Assembly: GCF_001275385.1 (NCBI RefSeq)
Contig: NZ_LGIW01000015.1
Location: 1,612,001 to 1,676,000 of the forward strand
Length of the DNA: 64,000 nucleotides
Direction: 5' to 3'
Source of the DNA: Exiguobacterium sp. BMC-KP
Lineage (GTDB): Bacteria > Bacillota > Bacilli > Exiguobacteriales > Exiguobacteriaceae
Shown: positions 63,685-64,000 of the stretch, piece by piece
Layout: the number at the start of each line of letters is the position of its first letter
Numbering within the stretch: the first letter of the stretch is position 1
The notes under the pieces: model-generated
Told to the model about the DNA's origin: nothing
What the model saw: only the letters and a program-made list of their open reading frames with translations
Database searches by the model: none
Made by a program: the position numbers and the translations under genes

Positions 63685-64000
63685 AATCTTTATCTGAACG
63701 CGTCGAACAGTTAGCTCCGTCCGGCATTCGCCGTTTCTTTGATCTAGCAGGATCAATGGAAGACGTCATTTCCCTCGGTGTCGGTGAACCCGATTTCGTC
63801 ACGCCTTGGAATGTACGGGAAGCAAGCTTTGCTGCGCTCGAACAAGGCTATACTGCATATAGTGCTAACGCCGGTTTACTTGAACTCCGACAAGAAATCG
63901 CCACTTACATGCAAGAAAAATTCGCGATCTCCTATTCAACGACGGAAGAGATCATCGTTACGACGGGTGCCTCGGAAGGACTCGATCTTGCCTTCCGTAG
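63681..64000 (+). CDS. PLP-dependent aminotransferase, N-terminal part (cut by window edge)
   Basis: First ~106 codons of a class I/II aminotransferase: SGIRRFFDLAG, ISLGVGEPDFVTP (substrate Arg/Gly region), YTAYSANAGLLELRQEIA and TTGASEGLDLAF, which is the cofactor-binding start of the large domain. Probably the YugH-type aspartate/alanine aminotransferase (AlaT/PatA group). Coupled to the upstream Lrp gene by ATGA overlap; continues beyond the window. Confidence 0.88.
   Translation, partial: MKSLSERVEQLAPSGIRRFFDLAGSMEDVISLGVGEPDFVTPWNVREASFAALEQGYTAYSANAGLLELRQEIATYMQEKFAISYSTTEEIIVTTGASEGLDLAFR

Noticed and set aside
1-64000. CRISPR arrays, prophage, transposases, tRNA or rRNA genes
   Set aside because: Looked for regularly spaced repeats, integrase or transposase motifs and tRNA-like cloverleaf or CCA ends; none recognised. 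The T-box leaders explain the tRNA-interacting sequences.

Overview
The window looks like chromosomal DNA of a low-to-mid-GC Bacillota (class Bacilli), most likely Exiguobacterium or a close relative. This is inferred from family composition, codon and GC character and gene order, not from a database search. Shine-Dalgarno sites are strong (AGGAGG type), several starts are GTG or TTG, and rho-independent terminators follow most transcription units. Gene order closely follows the Bacillus subtilis tyrS-acsA-acuABC-ccpA-aroA-ytxGH-murC-ytpRQP ... trmB-ytmP-amyX-ytlQP-pepV-ytzE-ytgP-ytfP-leuS ... metK-pckA-ytmA-ytkD neighbourhood, followed by a pgi-yugJ-yugI block. This is core genome: I see no prophage, insertion sequence, integrase, CRISPR array, rRNA or tRNA gene.

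Layout. 1-3.4 kb: 5' part of tyrS behind a tyrosine T-box, then a class A penicillin-binding protein with a long Lys/Ala/Glu tail. 3.4-9.7 kb: acetyl-CoA synthetase divergent from its acetylation control genes acuABC, a YtkA-type lipoprotein, and ccpA. 9.8-18.7 kb: aroA (chorismate mutase-DAHP synthase), ytxH/ytxG, ampS, dps, yebE, murC, an SftA-like N-terminal fragment gene, ytpR, ytpQ, ytpP. 18.8-26.5 kb: membrane proteins, ytoP, trmB, an isolated 33-codon membrane-peptide gene, and alsSD for acetoin synthesis. 26.5-38.7 kb: ytmP, pullulanase amyX, ytlQ, thpR, an MFS carrier, pepV, ytzE, an NAD(P)-binding protein, an RsuA-type pseudouridine synthase, a MurJ-type flippase and ytfP. 38.8-49.4 kb: a membrane-anchored unknown, leuS with a leucine T-box, a HAD phosphatase, acyltransferases, an MFS carrier, mnmM and metK with a SAM-I riboswitch. 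49.5-57.4 kb: pckA, an EAL-HDOD protein, ytmA, ytkD, pgi, an iron-type alcohol dehydrogenase and yugI. 57.5-64 kb: an orphan terminator (possible small RNA), a dispersed structured repeat, a class I ribonucleotide reductase operon with an embedded flavodoxin, an Nfu-N protein, a GT2 glycosyltransferase, an Lrp regulator and the start of an aminotransferase gene.

Much of the window concerns central carbon choice: acetate activation (acsA with AcuA/AcuC switching), acetoin overflow (alsSD), gluconeogenesis (pckA with two CcpN-type boxes), pgi, pullulan use, and CcpA itself. Regulatory RNAs are rich: two T-boxes with readable Tyr (UAC) and Leu (CUC) specifiers and one SAM-I riboswitch. The observations most worth a second look are the 33-residue CydS-like peptide gene at 23.8 kb, the orphan terminator and the structured repeat at 57.5-57.8 kb, the flavodoxin inside the nrd operon, the motor-less SftA-like gene next to murC, and a probable AUU start for amyX. 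No completely new multi-gene system was evident.
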